A DNA stretch of 32,047 nucleotides from JAOUEA01 sp040882605 (GCA_040882605.1 JBBEAY010000032.1:1-32047); one strand, 5' to 3'. Positions 24,059 through 32,046 are shown, counted from the stretch's first letter. Program-made: numbers and translations. Notes: generated by a model not told the origin, from the sequence alone.

Positions 24059-25420
24059 CTACCCCTCGCCGGGCTCGACAGGTTCACCGGGCTCGACAGG
24101 TTCGCCGGGCTTGCGGGCCTCGCGCGGCGTGCCTCGGTGGCGCGCGGCGACCAGTCGCATGCGGACGGCTGCGAGCAAGGATCCACCCCGGCGAGCCCTC
24201 GCGATCCGGCGCTGGTTATCGAACTCCTGCCTCGCATCTTCAGGATCGACCTCACGAGTGAGATCGGCTTCGACCACGTCGTGTCGATCGAGCGCGCTCG
24301 AGACGAGCGCCTGCGCGATGGCGGCCACCGGCAAGGCGATGAACGCCCCCAAGATGCCGGCGATGCTCGCCCCGGCGATCGCACAACCGAAGGCAACAGC
24401 GGCGTGCAGCTCCATCGTCTTGGCCGTGATGCGAGGACCCAGCAGGTAGTTCTCGACCTGTTGGTACGCCGCGAAGAACGCGAACAGGATCAACGCTCGC
24501 ACAGGACTCTCGACGACCGTGACCAAGAGCGGCAGCGACATCGCGATGTAGGTGCCGACGGTCGGGATGAACTGCGATACCAGCCCCATCCACATCGAAA
24601 GCGGCACAGCGAACGGGACGCCGAGGATGCTCAGCACCACGAAGGTGGTCACGCCGGCGACGAGGGCGAGCAGCAGTCTCGAGTAGAGGTAGGCGCCGGT
24701 TTTCTCGATCGCCACCTCCCAGACCCAGAGCACGCGGCGCTGACGAGCGGGAGGCAGCACGGCGAGCACCGTCCTGCGGAAGCGAGGCCCGTCGGCGGTG
24801 AAGTAGAACGTGAACAGGCCCACGGTCAGCAGCATGAATATCGCGCCGACGAGCGACGACGCGAATCCGAAAACGTTGCCGGCGATGTTGGTGGCGAAGC
24901 CGGCCAGGTTCGAGTCGGCGTTGCGCAGCTGCTCCTCGATCGTTGTCTGCGAGATCTCGACGTTGAACCATCGATCGGTATAGACGCTCACGGTATCCAC
25001 GATGTCGGGTGCCGCTTCGATCAGGGCGCGTAGCTGGTCGACCACCAACGGGATCATCGAGGCGACCATGACCACGGAGAAGACGACGATGGCGAACAGG
25101 ATCGCACCGGTCGCGAGTCCCCGGCGCCAGCCGCGCTTCGCGAGCCACTCGACCGCGGGCTCGAGCGCGAACGAGGCGAACAGGGCCACGATGACCCAGG
25201 TGAGCAGGCTGGATGTCTGGCGAAGCACGGAGATCGCCGTCGTCGCGACCAACCACATCACGAAGATGAGGGTGAGCAGAGTCAAGATCCATCTCCACGA
25301 GGGAGGGTGGATGACCACGGGGATGGGCCTACGCTCGTCGGGCATCGGCGCTCGGTCGAGCCCGGGCTCCCTCTCGGGCGCGGGCGCTCGGTCGGGCATC
25401 GGCTCGTGTCCTTCGCTCAT
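24059..25420 (-). CDS. AI-2E family transporter (UPF0118/DUF20 permease)
   Basis: 453 residues, membrane protein with about eight helices between 43 and 385 and a long soluble segment at about 130-180. Family signatures FIPTVGTYIA (284-293) and YQQVENYLLGPRI (319-331) are present. The Pro/Glu/Arg-rich N-terminus (1-40) and the basic C-tail (385-453) are cytosolic; the tail ends in two EPVEPG repeats. Members have been linked to export of autoinducer-2 or to sodium/proton exchange; substrate here is unknown. Start ATG 25420 follows GGGGGAG. Divergent from lipA with 57 nt between the starts; its -10 TATCCT is at 25441-25446. Its stop faces the kinase stop at 12 nt. Confidence 0.9.
   Translation of the reverse strand: MSEGHEPMPDRAPAPEREPGLDRAPMPDERRPIPVVIHPPSWRWILTLLTLIFVMWLVATTAISVLRQTSSLLTWVIVALFASFALEPAVEWLAKRGWRRGLATGAILFAIVVFSVVMVASMIPLVVDQLRALIEAAPDIVDTVSVYTDRWFNVEISQTTIEEQLRNADSNLAGFATNIAGNVFGFASSLVGAIFMLLTVGLFTFYFTADGPRFRRTVLAVLPPARQRRVLWVWEVAIEKTGAYLYSRLLLALVAGVTTFVVLSILGVPFAVPLSMWMGLVSQFIPTVGTYIAMSLPLLVTVVESPVRALILFAFFAAYQQVENYLLGPRITAKTMELHAAVAFGCAIAGASIAGILGAFIALPVAAIAQALVSSALDRHDVVEADLTREVDPEDARQEFDNQRRIARARRGGSLLAAVRMRLVAARHRGTPREARKPGEPVEPGEPVEPGEG
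24069..24104. repeat. 18-bp tandem repeat in the permease C-terminus
   Basis: Two copies of an 18-bp unit (CCGGGCTCGACAGGTTC plus A or G) encode EPVEPG twice at the end of the AI-2E permease. Length-neutral to the frame. Confidence 0.9.
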
Positions 25421-25463
25421 CGTCTCCCCCGGTCGGGCCGAGGATACCCCGGTCGATGCGGGC

Positions 25464-25469
25464 TACACT
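25464..25469 (+). promoter_or_regulatory. Putative leaderless -10 box for lipA
   Basis: TACACT ends 8 nt before the lipA ATG at 25478; no Shine-Dalgarno is present. On the opposite strand TATCCT (25441-25446) serves the permease, so the two promoters stand back to back in 57 nt. Confidence 0.5.
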
Positions 25470-25477
25470 CGAATGGC

Positions 25478-26503
25478 ATGCCCCAGCGCGACCACAACCC
25501 CCGAGGCCGCCGCCTCCACCTTCCGATCGTCTCGGTTTCCAACGGCGGCGGCGCGATCGGCGCCGAGCTTGGAGTGAACGCCCGCGGTGAACGCAAGCCG
25601 CCCTGGCTCAAGGTGCGACTACGCAGCGGCCCCAATGCCACGGAACTCAAGGCGCTCATGCGCGGTCTCGACCTGCACACCGTGTGCGAGGAGGCGATGT
25701 GTCCCAACATCCATGAGTGCTGGGAGGATCGCGAGGCCACGTTCCTGATCCTCGGCGACAGATGCACCCGCCGGTGCGGGTTCTGCGACGTGATGACCGC
25801 CAAGCCCGACCCGGTCGACGACGACGAGCCGAAACGCATCGCCGAGGCCGTTGCGCGCATGGGTCTGCGGTTCGTGGTGCTCACCGGCGTCGCCCGTGAC
25901 GACCTGCCCGATGGCGGGGCGTCGATGTGGGCCGAGACGGTGCGTCGCGTGCGCGAGGCCGTACCAGCCGCCGGCATCGAGGTGCTGCCGACCGACTTCA
26001 AAGGTGGGGAACGCGACATCGCCACCGTGCTCGATGCGGAACCCGACGTGTTCGCCCACAATCTCGAGACCGTGCGCCGCCTGCACGATCGCATCCGTCC
26101 GGCGTTCGGGTACGACCGCTCACTCGAGGTGCTCCGCCTCGCGAAGCGCCTGCGGCCGGGGCAGGTCACGAAATCGAACTTGATCCTCGGTATGGGCGAG
26201 CGTCCCGATGAGGTTCTCGAAGCGATGAGCGACCTCGCCGACGCCGGATGCGACATCGTGACGATGGGTCAGTACCTGCAGCCAACGCCGCAGCACCTGC
26301 CGGTCGACCGCTGGGTGCACCCCGATGAGTTCGAGGCTCACGCGCGCGCGGGTGAAGCCCTCGGCATCGCCCACGTGGAAGCCGGCCCCCTGGTGCGATC
26401 GAGCTACCACGCCGGCACTCAGTACGAGCGGGCGAGCCAGCGGAGTCTCGCGACCGCCGCTGCCGCCCTCGGGCCGGGCCCGCGGCCGCGCGTCGATCGA
26501 TGA
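25478..26503 (+). CDS. lipA: Lipoyl synthase LipA (radical SAM)
   Basis: 341 residues from ATG 25478. Inserts two sulfur atoms into protein-bound octanoyl groups. Auxiliary cluster cysteines C70, C75, C81 (CEEAMCPNIHEC) and radical-SAM cysteines C96, C100, C103 (CTRRCGFC) are all present, as is the C-terminal RSSYHA serine that ligates the auxiliary cluster. The auxiliary [4Fe-4S] is consumed as sulfur donor, linking LipA demand to the SUF operon in this window. An upstream in-frame reading is rejected because it overlaps the divergent permease and the promoter. The N-terminal 38 residues are a Gly/Arg-rich extension common in actinobacterial LipA. The stop abuts the 3' end of rnpB. Confidence 0.97.
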   Translation: MPQRDHNPRGRRLHLPIVSVSNGGGAIGAELGVNARGERKPPWLKVRLRSGPNATELKALMRGLDLHTVCEEAMCPNIHECWEDREATFLILGDRCTRRCGFCDVMTAKPDPVDDDEPKRIAEAVARMGLRFVVLTGVARDDLPDGGASMWAETVRRVREAVPAAGIEVLPTDFKGGERDIATVLDAEPDVFAHNLETVRRLHDRIRPAFGYDRSLEVLRLAKRLRPGQVTKSNLILGMGERPDEVLEAMSDLADAGCDIVTMGQYLQPTPQHLPVDRWVHPDEFEAHARAGEALGIAHVEAGPLVRSSYHAGTQYERASQRSLATAAAALGPGPRPRVDR

Positions 26504-26909
<406 letters not shown>

Positions 26910-26910
26910 G

Positions 26911-26916
26911 AGGATA
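26911..26916 (-). promoter_or_regulatory. Putative -10 box for rnpB
   Basis: TATCCT on the minus strand is 5-7 nt from the predicted 5' end of RNase P RNA. The -35 region (around 26934-26940) is poor. This promoter overlaps the upstream region of the divergent lipoprotein gene. Confidence 0.4.
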
Positions 26917-26925
26917 CCCTCGCCG

Positions 26926-26931
26926 TAGACT
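26926..26931 (+). promoter_or_regulatory. Putative leaderless -10 box for the lipoprotein gene
   Basis: TAGACT ends 8 nt before the ATG at 26940, with no Shine-Dalgarno between. The rnpB -10 on the other strand is 10 nt away, so the two transcripts diverge from almost the same point. Confidence 0.5.
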
Positions 26932-26939
26932 GCCGAACG

Positions 26940-27827
26940 ATGATGCACCGCAGGATCGCCCTGCTGTCGACAGCGTTCGCCCTCGCGGTGGCCTGCTCAG
27001 CAGAGGTCGATGGGCCGGTGAGCCCCGCCGCGGCAGCGGAGCTGCGAGGCACGCCGGCGATGCTGCAGACCCAGGCGCGGGGCGCGGCCCTGCGGTTCGT
27101 CGAGGCATATCGTGTCACGGTACTCGGCGGCGACGACCTCGAAGCGCTCGCCGCAACACCGCTGATGCGCCGCTTCGCCTACTGGCTGGCCGTCACGAAT
27201 CGTGCGTTCCCAGGCGACATCACGGCAACGTCGACGGTGAGCGAGATCGGCCCGGCCATCTCGGTCAGCACCGACGGTCAAGTACTCGACGTGGAGCTCG
27301 CCGCGCAGGTCGATGTGGTGGCTCAGCCACCCGACGGCGATCCTCTCCAACTCTCGGTTCCGCTCGTCGGACCGGTGCGCTTGGCCGCGATCGCCCCCGG
27401 CGCCTGGCGGGTGATCGACTTCGTGCGGTTCGGGCGGCCAGTGAGCAGTGCATTCATGCCCCTCGGACTCGTGTACCAACGGCGTGGGCTGCGGATCACC
27501 CTGGACTCGATCGGCGTGGTGCCGACCTGGAGCTTCTTCGTTCGGGTGGCTGCCACCGGCCCGAAAGCGCTCACGTTGGCCGAAGACGACGTGACCCTCG
27601 TCGACACCGCCGGGGATGTGGTCGGTGACGCCATCGAGGTGTCGACGCCTCTGCTCGAGGTCGCGCCCGGAGACAGGATCGACGGCGCACTCTCGTTCGA
27701 GCCGCTCACCGAGATCCAAGGTGTGTCGCTGCGGATCGATATCTCGGGGACTCACGATCCCGCCCCGCTCGAGATCCCGCTCGGGCCGATCCTCGGGAAC
27801 AGCGCCGTCGCCCGCTCGGGCGCCTAG
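26940..27827 (+). CDS. Predicted lipoprotein, function unknown
   Basis: 295 residues. The start MMHRRIALLSTAFALAVAC gives a short basic region, a hydrophobic core and a lipobox-like LAVAC with Cys19. Residues about 45-165 look like an alpha+beta fold with an early helical stretch (ARGAALRFVEAYRVTVLGGDDLEALA) and strands (ISVSTDGQVLDVELAAQVDVV); residues about 185-285 are beta-rich (GLRITLDSIGVVPTWSFFVRVAA..., then ISLR-type strands), similar in style to Ig-like cell-surface domains. I recognise no family. The reading frame is open upstream through rnpB, but that part is antisense to the RNA and not coding. Start 26940 is supported by the signal peptide and the -10 box. Confidence 0.8.
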   Translation: MMHRRIALLSTAFALAVACSAEVDGPVSPAAAAELRGTPAMLQTQARGAALRFVEAYRVTVLGGDDLEALAATPLMRRFAYWLAVTNRAFPGDITATSTVSEIGPAISVSTDGQVLDVELAAQVDVVAQPPDGDPLQLSVPLVGPVRLAAIAPGAWRVIDFVRFGRPVSSAFMPLGLVYQRRGLRITLDSIGVVPTWSFFVRVAATGPKALTLAEDDVTLVDTAGDVVGDAIEVSTPLLEVAPGDRIDGALSFEPLTEIQGVSLRIDISGTHDPAPLEIPLGPILGNSAVARSGA

Positions 27828-27829
27828 CC

Positions 27830-27858
27830 CTGAGGCTCGAGCGCAGGACCTGCCTCAG
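27830..27858. terminator. Possible bidirectional terminator hairpin
   Basis: CTGAGGC and GCCTCAG form a 7-bp stem with a 15-nt loop in the 38-nt gap between the convergent lipoprotein and RNase H genes. There is no T-tract, so the call is weak. Confidence 0.3.
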
Positions 27859-27865
27859 CGAGGCG

Positions 27866-28270
27866 TCACCGAGCGGCAAGCCACGCGTCGACTCCCTGAT
27901 TCGCGAGACGGTCGGCCTCGGTGTTGCGTTCGCGTCGCACGTGCTCGAATTCGATCGACTCGAAGCCTGCCGCGAGCCCCCGCACCCGCCGGTGCAGCGG
28001 CTGCAGGTGCGGCGTCTTCACCCTGTACGACCCGATGAGCTGGTTGATCAGCAGCTGCGAATCCGAGCGCAGCAACACGTCGGAGGCGCCGAGCTCTCGC
28101 GCCTTCTCGAGCCCGCGGATGACAGCCGTGTACTCAGCGACGTTGTTCGTGGTCTCACCGATGCCTTCGGCGATCTCTGCCAGCACGGCGCCGTCGGCGT
28201 CGACGATCTGTGCGCCCGCGCCCGCCGGGCCCGGGTTCCCGCGTGAGGCGCCGTCGCAGGAGACGATCAC
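27866..28270 (-). CDS. rnhA: Ribonuclease HI
   Basis: 134 residues, cytosolic endonuclease that cuts the RNA strand of RNA-DNA hybrids. Catalytic residues: Asp6 in CDGASRGNPGPAG, Glu46 in NNVAEYTA, Asp70 in RSDSQLLINQL and Asp120 in RNTEADRLAN. The short form without the basic loop is typical of actinobacteria and archaea. GTG start at 28270 overlaps the zinc-ribbon gene stop by 4 nt (GTGA), so the two are translationally coupled. This pairing recurs in Actinomycetota. Confidence 0.95.
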   Translation of the reverse strand: MIVSCDGASRGNPGPAGAGAQIVDADGAVLAEIAEGIGETTNNVAEYTAVIRGLEKARELGASDVLLRSDSQLLINQLIGSYRVKTPHLQPLHRRVRGLAAGFESIEFEHVRRERNTEADRLANQGVDAWLAAR

Positions 28271-28971
28271 ACGACCAAGATGCGCCGGCAGTGCTCACAC
28301 CTCCTGATGCCTTCGCCGCGCTTCAGCTTGTCGAGCTCGACCGCCGAGAGCTGTTCGTGACAGGCCTGGCAGACGCCGTCGACGAGCGCGGCTGCACCCA
28401 CGCCCTTCTTCAGCCGTCGCAGGTCTTCATAAAGCTCGAGCACGTCAGGTTCGATATCGGTCGCGATCGCCGCTCGCTCCGCGACACGCTCCGTGAGCTC
28501 CCCCTCAACCCGAGCGAGCTCAGCGCCAGCAGCGCCTGCGGCTTCCTCGGCCTTGGCTCGAAGCGCGGTCTTGACCTGCTCGGCTTGAGTTGCATCGGCC
28601 TCGAGCTGCTCGCGGAGCTCGAGCAACGCCAGCAGCTCGTCCTCACGGTCGGACCGGCGCTTGTGCACGCTCGAGATCTCGTGTTGCAGCGCCTCGAGCT
28701 CCTTCGCGTTCACGATGGAACCGTCGTACATGCGGGTGTTCTCGGCCCGTTCCTTCTGCGTCATCGAATCGATCTCACGCTCGAGGCGCGTCTGGTCACG
28801 ACCGAGCTCATCGAGCTTCAAACGGATCTCTCCCAGACGCTCCTCGCCTAAGTCGGCTTCGGCGCGAACAGCAGCGACCTCGCCGCCTTGCTCGAGTGAT
28901 CGGGCGCGTGCGCGGAGGCGGTCGATAGAGGTGTCGGAACCTTGGAGCGCGAGCAGGCGGGGGGTCGTCAT
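28267..28971 (-). CDS. Coiled-coil C4 zinc-ribbon protein (DUF164 family)
   Basis: 234 residues. A long coiled coil (about 15-190, heptads rich in Leu/Glu/Arg) ends in a treble-clef-like zinc ribbon with Cys201-x2-Cys204 (VCQACHEQL) and Cys225-x2-Cys228 (RCEHCRRIL). The family is widely conserved, often named a nucleic acid-binding zinc ribbon protein, with no firm biochemical role. Operon with rnhA. Start ATG 28971; a TAGGCT box lies 9 nt before it, with no Shine-Dalgarno, suggesting a near-leaderless mRNA. Alternative starts further in would lose the first coil. Confidence 0.93.
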   Translation of the reverse strand: MTTPRLLALQGSDTSIDRLRARARSLEQGGEVAAVRAEADLGEERLGEIRLKLDELGRDQTRLEREIDSMTQKERAENTRMYDGSIVNAKELEALQHEISSVHKRRSDREDELLALLELREQLEADATQAEQVKTALRAKAEEAAGAAGAELARVEGELTERVAERAAIATDIEPDVLELYEDLRRLKKGVGAAALVDGVCQACHEQLSAVELDKLKRGEGIRRCEHCRRILVV

Positions 28972-28980
28972 GGCAGGCGA

Positions 28981-28986
28981 AGCCTA
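28981..28986 (-). promoter_or_regulatory. Putative -10 box for the zinc-ribbon/rnhA operon
   Basis: TAGGCT on the minus strand ends 9 nt before the ATG at 28971. The SDR gene at 29433 has the identical hexamer at nearly the same distance. Confidence 0.45.
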
Positions 28987-29050
28987 GCCGGTGTCGCGCG
29001 GCGGCGCCGTGCGCGACTCGCGCCGTGCGTGACTCGGTGCAGGCGCGACT

Positions 29051-29083
29051 CGGTGCCGGCGACCCGCCTCGCCGCCGGCACCG
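29051..29083 (-). terminator. Hairpin terminator after the Flp pilin gene
   Basis: Perfect 11-bp inverted repeat CGGTGCCGGCG / CGCCGGCACCG with an 11-nt loop, about 17 nt past the pilin TAG stop. Very stable but without a T-tract, the form often seen in high-GC genomes. Confidence 0.6.
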
Positions 29084-29100
29084 GTTCGTGTCAGCGTTCC

Positions 29101-29292
29101 CTAAGGGAACTCGACCGTCTGGAACTGTGCGTTCGTGGATTGCCCGAGGAACGCGACCGCGCCGATGATGACCGCGAAGATCAACGCCAACATCAACGCG
29201 TACTCCACGGCGGTCGCGCCCCGGTCCTCCAGCACCCGGTCGCTCATCGCCGCTCGCCAGACCTGGGCCTTCGAGTACAGCCGCAGGATCAT
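29101..29292 (-). CDS. Flp/Fap-type class IVb pilin
   Basis: 63 residues. A basic N-terminus of about 24 residues leads to the Flp signature DRGATAVEYALMLALIFAVIIGAVAFL, in which Glu (in TAVEYA) is the conserved fifth residue after processing; cleavage would fall near the Gly of DRGATAVEY. Class IVb pilins build thin surface fibres when the Tad secretion genes are present. No tadA/B/C, prepilin peptidase or rcpC gene lies in this window, so it is an orphan here. Good Shine-Dalgarno (GAGGGGG) before ATG 29292. A hairpin in the leader (GGCCGG/CCGGCC near 29315-29340) and a strong terminator frame the gene as a single transcript. Many actinobacteria carry such isolated pilins. Confidence 0.92.
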   Translation of the reverse strand: MILRLYSKAQVWRAAMSDRVLEDRGATAVEYALMLALIFAVIIGAVAFLGQSTNAQFQTVEFP

Positions 29293-29387
29293 GCGGGATC
29301 CCCCTCTTGTCGGGTCGGTCGCGGGGCCGGCCGGAACGCCGGCCGACCCATGCGTCCGTCTTGGCGGGGGTATCGGCTGTTCGGACC

Positions 29388-29413
29388 CCCAGAGTTGAGT
29401 CCCAGAGTTGAGT
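29388..29413. repeat. 13-bp tandem duplication upstream of the SDR gene
   Basis: CCCAGAGTTGAGT is repeated exactly, head to tail (29388-29400 and 29401-29413). Each copy carries a -35-like TTGAGT; the first is 19 nt from the TAGGCT -10 box of the SDR gene, the second only 6 nt, so at most one can serve as -35. Located in the divergent pilin/SDR gap. Confidence 0.9.
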
Positions 29414-29419
29414 GCCGAG

Positions 29420-29425
29420 TAGGCT
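29420..29425 (+). promoter_or_regulatory. Putative leaderless -10 box for the SDR gene
   Basis: TAGGCT ends 7 nt before GTG 29433. No Shine-Dalgarno is visible. It lies inside the longer in-frame reading (29412), which is therefore unlikely to be translated. Confidence 0.5.
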
Positions 29426-29432
29426 TGCGCAC

Positions 29433-30212
29433 GTGCAGAGTGAGGCGAGCGGACGGGTCGCGCTGGTCACGGGGGCGGGCAGCCCAACAGGTATCGGGTT
29501 CGCGTGCGCTGCGGTGCTCGCGCGCGAGGGAGCGGCCGTGGCGGTGACCTCGACCACCGATCGCATCGAACAGCGCGCGGCCGAGCTCCACGAGGCGGGC
29601 GCCGAAGCCGCTGGGTTCGTCGCCGATCTCACCGATCGCGGCCAGACGCGGGCCATGGTCGAGGGTGTGCTGGAGCTGTTCGGCCGGGTCGACATCGCGG
29701 TCAACAACGCGGGCATGGTGAACGTGGGCATGCCGGGCGAGATCACCGGCGAGTTCGCCGAGATGAGCGACGACGCGTGGGACCTCGATGTGGCGCTCAA
29801 CCTGCACACGGCCTTCAACGTCACCCGGGCGCTCGTGCCCGGAATGATCGAGCGAGGCTGGGGTCGCGTCGTGATGGTCTCGTCGGTAACCGGACCCGTC
29901 GCGGCGATCGCCGGGTCTGTCGGCTACGCGGCGGCCAAAGCAGGCATGGACGGACTGATGCGTGGTCTCGCGCTCGAACTCGGGCCGAACGGCATCACCG
30001 TGAACTCGGTCGCCCCGGGATGGATCGCCACAGGCTCCCAGACGCCTGATGAAGCAGTCGCGGGCCGTCACACCCCCATCGGCCGTTCGGGGCGACCCGA
30101 CGAGGTCGCCGAGGTGGTGGCGTTCCTCGCGGGCGAGCGGGCCAGCTACCTCACTGGCCAGTCGATCGTCGTCGACGGCGGCAACACGATCCAGGAGATG
30201 AAGGGCTCGTAG
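29433..30212 (+). CDS. Short-chain dehydrogenase/reductase (FabG-like SDR)
   Basis: 259 residues from GTG 29433. Classical SDR: cofactor motif TGAGSPTGIG (about 14-23), NNAG (about 91-94), catalytic Ser in VVMVSSVTG, and YAAAK with catalytic Tyr and Lys (about 169-173); the C-terminal SYLTGQSIVVDGG closes the substrate pocket. The acidic/Thr-rich end of strand 2 (TSTTDRIEQR) suggests NADP(H). Substrate cannot be predicted; 3-oxoacyl-ACP reductase activity is only one option. An earlier in-frame start at 29412 overlaps the -10 box and is rejected. SURF1 begins 8 nt after the stop. Confidence 0.9.
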   Translation: MQSEASGRVALVTGAGSPTGIGFACAAVLAREGAAVAVTSTTDRIEQRAAELHEAGAEAAGFVADLTDRGQTRAMVEGVLELFGRVDIAVNNAGMVNVGMPGEITGEFAEMSDDAWDLDVALNLHTAFNVTRALVPGMIERGWGRVVMVSSVTGPVAAIAGSVGYAAAKAGMDGLMRGLALELGPNGITVNSVAPGWIATGSQTPDEAVAGRHTPIGRSGRPDEVAEVVAFLAGERASYLTGQSIVVDGGNTIQEMKGS

Positions 30213-30220
30213 CGCCCCGC

Positions 30221-30958
30221 ATGCTCCGCTTCCTGCTTCGCCCGCGCTGGATCGGCCTCTCCGTGTTCGCGATCGTCGCCGTGGTGGCTTGCGTGATGCT
30301 CGGGCTCTGGCAGCTCGATCGGCTCGAAGAGCGGCGGGAGCTCAACGACCGGTTCGCTGCAGGGCTCGCGACCGCGCCCGCGCCGCTTCAGGACCTGCTC
30401 GCAGATGCAAGCGCGCTCGAATATCGTCGTGCGATCGCGACCGGCCGTTACGACACCGAGCACGAGGTGATCCTCTACGGGCGCACCCTCAACGGCCAGG
30501 CCGGCAATCACGTGCTGACGCCGCTCGTTCTCGCCGACGGCCGGGCCGTGATCGTCGACCGAGGGTGGGTCCCGTTCGAGATGGACGAGCCTCCGGTCTC
30601 AGCCGCCACTCCCCCGAGCGGCGAGGTCGAGGTGGAAGGCGCGCTGCTCGCCGGCCGGGCGGGCGGAGCCGGCGAGATCCAACCGGGCGCAGAGCGGGTC
30701 ACCACCGTGCGCACCGTCGACATCGAGGCGATCGCCCGCGACGTGCCCTACGAGCTGGTCCCGTGGTTCCTGCAGCTGCGGACCCAGTCACCGGCGGCCG
30801 GCTCTCTTCCTGTGCCCGAGCCGGCCCCGGAGCTCACCGAAGGACCGCACCTCGGGTACGCGTTCCAATGGTTCGCGTTCGCGGTGATCGCCGCTGTGGG
30901 GTACGTGATCTTGGTGCGGCGCGAGGTCAAGGAACAGCGCGCGCTGGCGAGGGTCTGA
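30221..30958 (+). CDS. SURF1-family cytochrome oxidase assembly protein
   Basis: 245 residues with the SURF1 topology: an N-terminal membrane helix (about 10-30), an outside domain, and a C-terminal helix (about 212-233). Family motifs LGLWQLDRLEER (27-38), YRRAIATGRYDTEHEVILYGRTLNG, and GWVPFEMDEPP are visible, with the final GPHLGYAFQWFAFAVIA typical of the C-terminal helix. SURF1 helps insert haem a into cytochrome c oxidase subunit I, so the organism probably has an aa3-type oxidase encoded elsewhere. Translated just behind the SDR gene, which has no obvious respiratory link. It ends convergent with the globin gene, 12 nt apart. Confidence 0.92.
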   Translation: MLRFLLRPRWIGLSVFAIVAVVACVMLGLWQLDRLEERRELNDRFAAGLATAPAPLQDLLADASALEYRRAIATGRYDTEHEVILYGRTLNGQAGNHVLTPLVLADGRAVIVDRGWVPFEMDEPPVSAATPPSGEVEVEGALLAGRAGGAGEIQPGAERVTTVRTVDIEAIARDVPYELVPWFLQLRTQSPAAGSLPVPEPAPELTEGPHLGYAFQWFAFAVIAAVGYVILVRREVKEQRALARV

Positions 30959-30970
30959 CACGCTCGCCGG

Positions 30971-31360
30971 TCACACCATCTGGTTGCGCATGCCCTCCGC
31001 CGCCATGTCGAAATAGTCGACGAGCGCGCGGGCGATGTCGTCGGGCGGGTCGAGCGAGGCAACCGCCGCGCGCATGTGCAAGAGCCATCGGTCGCGCTCC
31101 TCGACACCGATCGCGAACGGTGCGTGCCGCATGCGCAGCCGAGGGTGTCCTCGTTCGTCGTTGTAATCCGAGGGCCCACCCCAGTACTGAGCGAGGAAGA
31201 GCGTGAGCCGCCGCCGCGCCGGAGCAAGGTCTTCGGGCTCGGGATAGATGCTCAAGAGCACCGGGTCAGAAGCGACCCCCTCGTAGAACCGGTCGACCAA
31301 CGCCTCGAAGAACGTCATGCCACCGACGGCCTCGTACAACGTGGCTTGCTTGTCGCTCAC
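30971..31360 (-). CDS. glbO: Group II truncated haemoglobin (GlbO/trHbO type)
   Basis: 129 residues from GTG 31360. Short 2-over-2 globin: B10 Tyr26 in RFYEGV, F8 proximal His79 in RMRHAPFAIG, and G8 Trp92 in RDRWLLHM; the RHAPFAIG and YWGGP stretches are diagnostic of trHbO. Members bind oxygen tightly and may deal with peroxide, nitric oxide or supply oxygen to oxidases; the SURF1 gene next door makes a respiratory link possible but unproven. A longer start (31387) would overlap the upstream gene's stop, while TACACT ends 6 nt before GTG 31360, supporting the shorter leaderless form. Confidence 0.93.
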   Translation of the reverse strand: MSDKQATLYEAVGGMTFFEALVDRFYEGVASDPVLLSIYPEPEDLAPARRRLTLFLAQYWGGPSDYNDERGHPRLRMRHAPFAIGVEERDRWLLHMRAAVASLDPPDDIARALVDYFDMAAEGMRNQMV

Positions 31361-31366
31361 CAATGA

Positions 31367-31372
31367 AGTGTA
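31367..31372 (-). promoter_or_regulatory. Putative leaderless -10 box for the globin gene
   Basis: TACACT on the minus strand ends 6 nt before GTG 31360. The -35 region would lie inside the last codons of the upstream methyltransferase gene. The same hexamer serves lipA. Confidence 0.5.
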
Positions 31373-31380
31373 CGGAGCGC

Positions 31381-31875
31381 TCACCACACGAACGGCAGGA
31401 ATCGGCGAGGCACACGGTCGCGATAGGCGGGGTAGTCGGGGTAGCGCTCGATGAGCCAGCGTTCCTCGCGCACGCTCTTGCCCACGAGCAGCAGCGCCAG
31501 CACCGCCGTCGGCACCAACGTCCAGGGGGAAGAACAGAGCGAGAGACCGAGCGCGATCAGCAGTAACCCGCCGTAGATGGGGTGCCTCACGAAGCGGTAG
31601 ACGCCGTTATCGCGCAGCGTCGCGGCTTCCCGTGGATGTGGCAGTGGCGTCAGTGCGGCGCCGAGGGAACGCGCGCCAGCCAGTAGGAAGAACACTCCGG
31701 CCAGCAGGGTGATGACGCCGACGATGAGGAGCGGGGACTCCCACGGGCGGGGCCAGTCGGGGCCCAACGCCGCGGTTGCGACGACAACCAGAAGCAGTGC
31801 AACTTGCAGGACCACCCAGCCCTCGCCCCGGGGTCCGAGATCAGGAAGGTCGGCACCCGAGCCGCGTTCAGACAC
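31381..31875 (-). CDS. Isoprenylcysteine methyltransferase-like / PEMT-family membrane methyltransferase
   Basis: 164 residues. Membrane helices at about 22-40, 47-66, and a pair around 100-135, followed by the C-terminal SAM-binding signature of the ICMT/PEMT superfamily: GVYRFVRHPIYGGLLLIALG (about 90-110) and EERWLIERYPDYPAYRDRVPRRFLP (about 137-161). Bacterial members methylate lipids or small molecules; the acceptor is unknown, and isoprenylated protein is unlikely in bacteria. Start GTG 31875 has only a weak ribosome site (GGCGAGGG); a few residues of uncertainty remain. It is co-directional with the globin gene, 20 nt apart. Confidence 0.85.
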   Translation of the reverse strand: MSERGSGADLPDLGPRGEGWVVLQVALLLVVVATAALGPDWPRPWESPLLIVGVITLLAGVFFLLAGARSLGAALTPLPHPREAATLRDNGVYRFVRHPIYGGLLLIALGLSLCSSPWTLVPTAVLALLLVGKSVREERWLIERYPDYPAYRDRVPRRFLPFVW

Positions 31876-31944
31876 GACAAGACGGCCCTCGCCGGCACTC
31901 TGTTGGACAGGTAGGGGTGCTAGGCGGCGGAATCGGTGCCCCGA

Positions 31945-32046
31945 TTAGGAAGTTTGCGAATCCGTCGGAGGTGGGTCCGTGGTCGGCGGGGGATCCGTGG
32001 TCGGAGGTGGGTCGGTGGTCGGAGGTGGGTCGGTGGTCGGAGGTGG
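31945..32046 (-). CDS. C-terminal end of a Pro/Thr/Asp-repeat protein (partial, runs off window)
   Basis: The last 33 codons and a TAA stop (31945-31947) of a minus-strand gene whose body lies beyond position 32047. The tail is four perfect PPPTTD hexapeptides, then PPPTD, then SQTS. Such acidic Pro/Thr tails are common on secreted or wall-associated actinobacterial proteins, but the main domain is not in view, so no function is given. The coding is supported by the strict 18-bp periodicity, which preserves this frame, and by the clean stop after the repeats. Confidence 0.7.
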   Translation of the reverse strand, partial: PPPTTDPPPTTDPPPTTDPPPTTDPPPTDSQTS

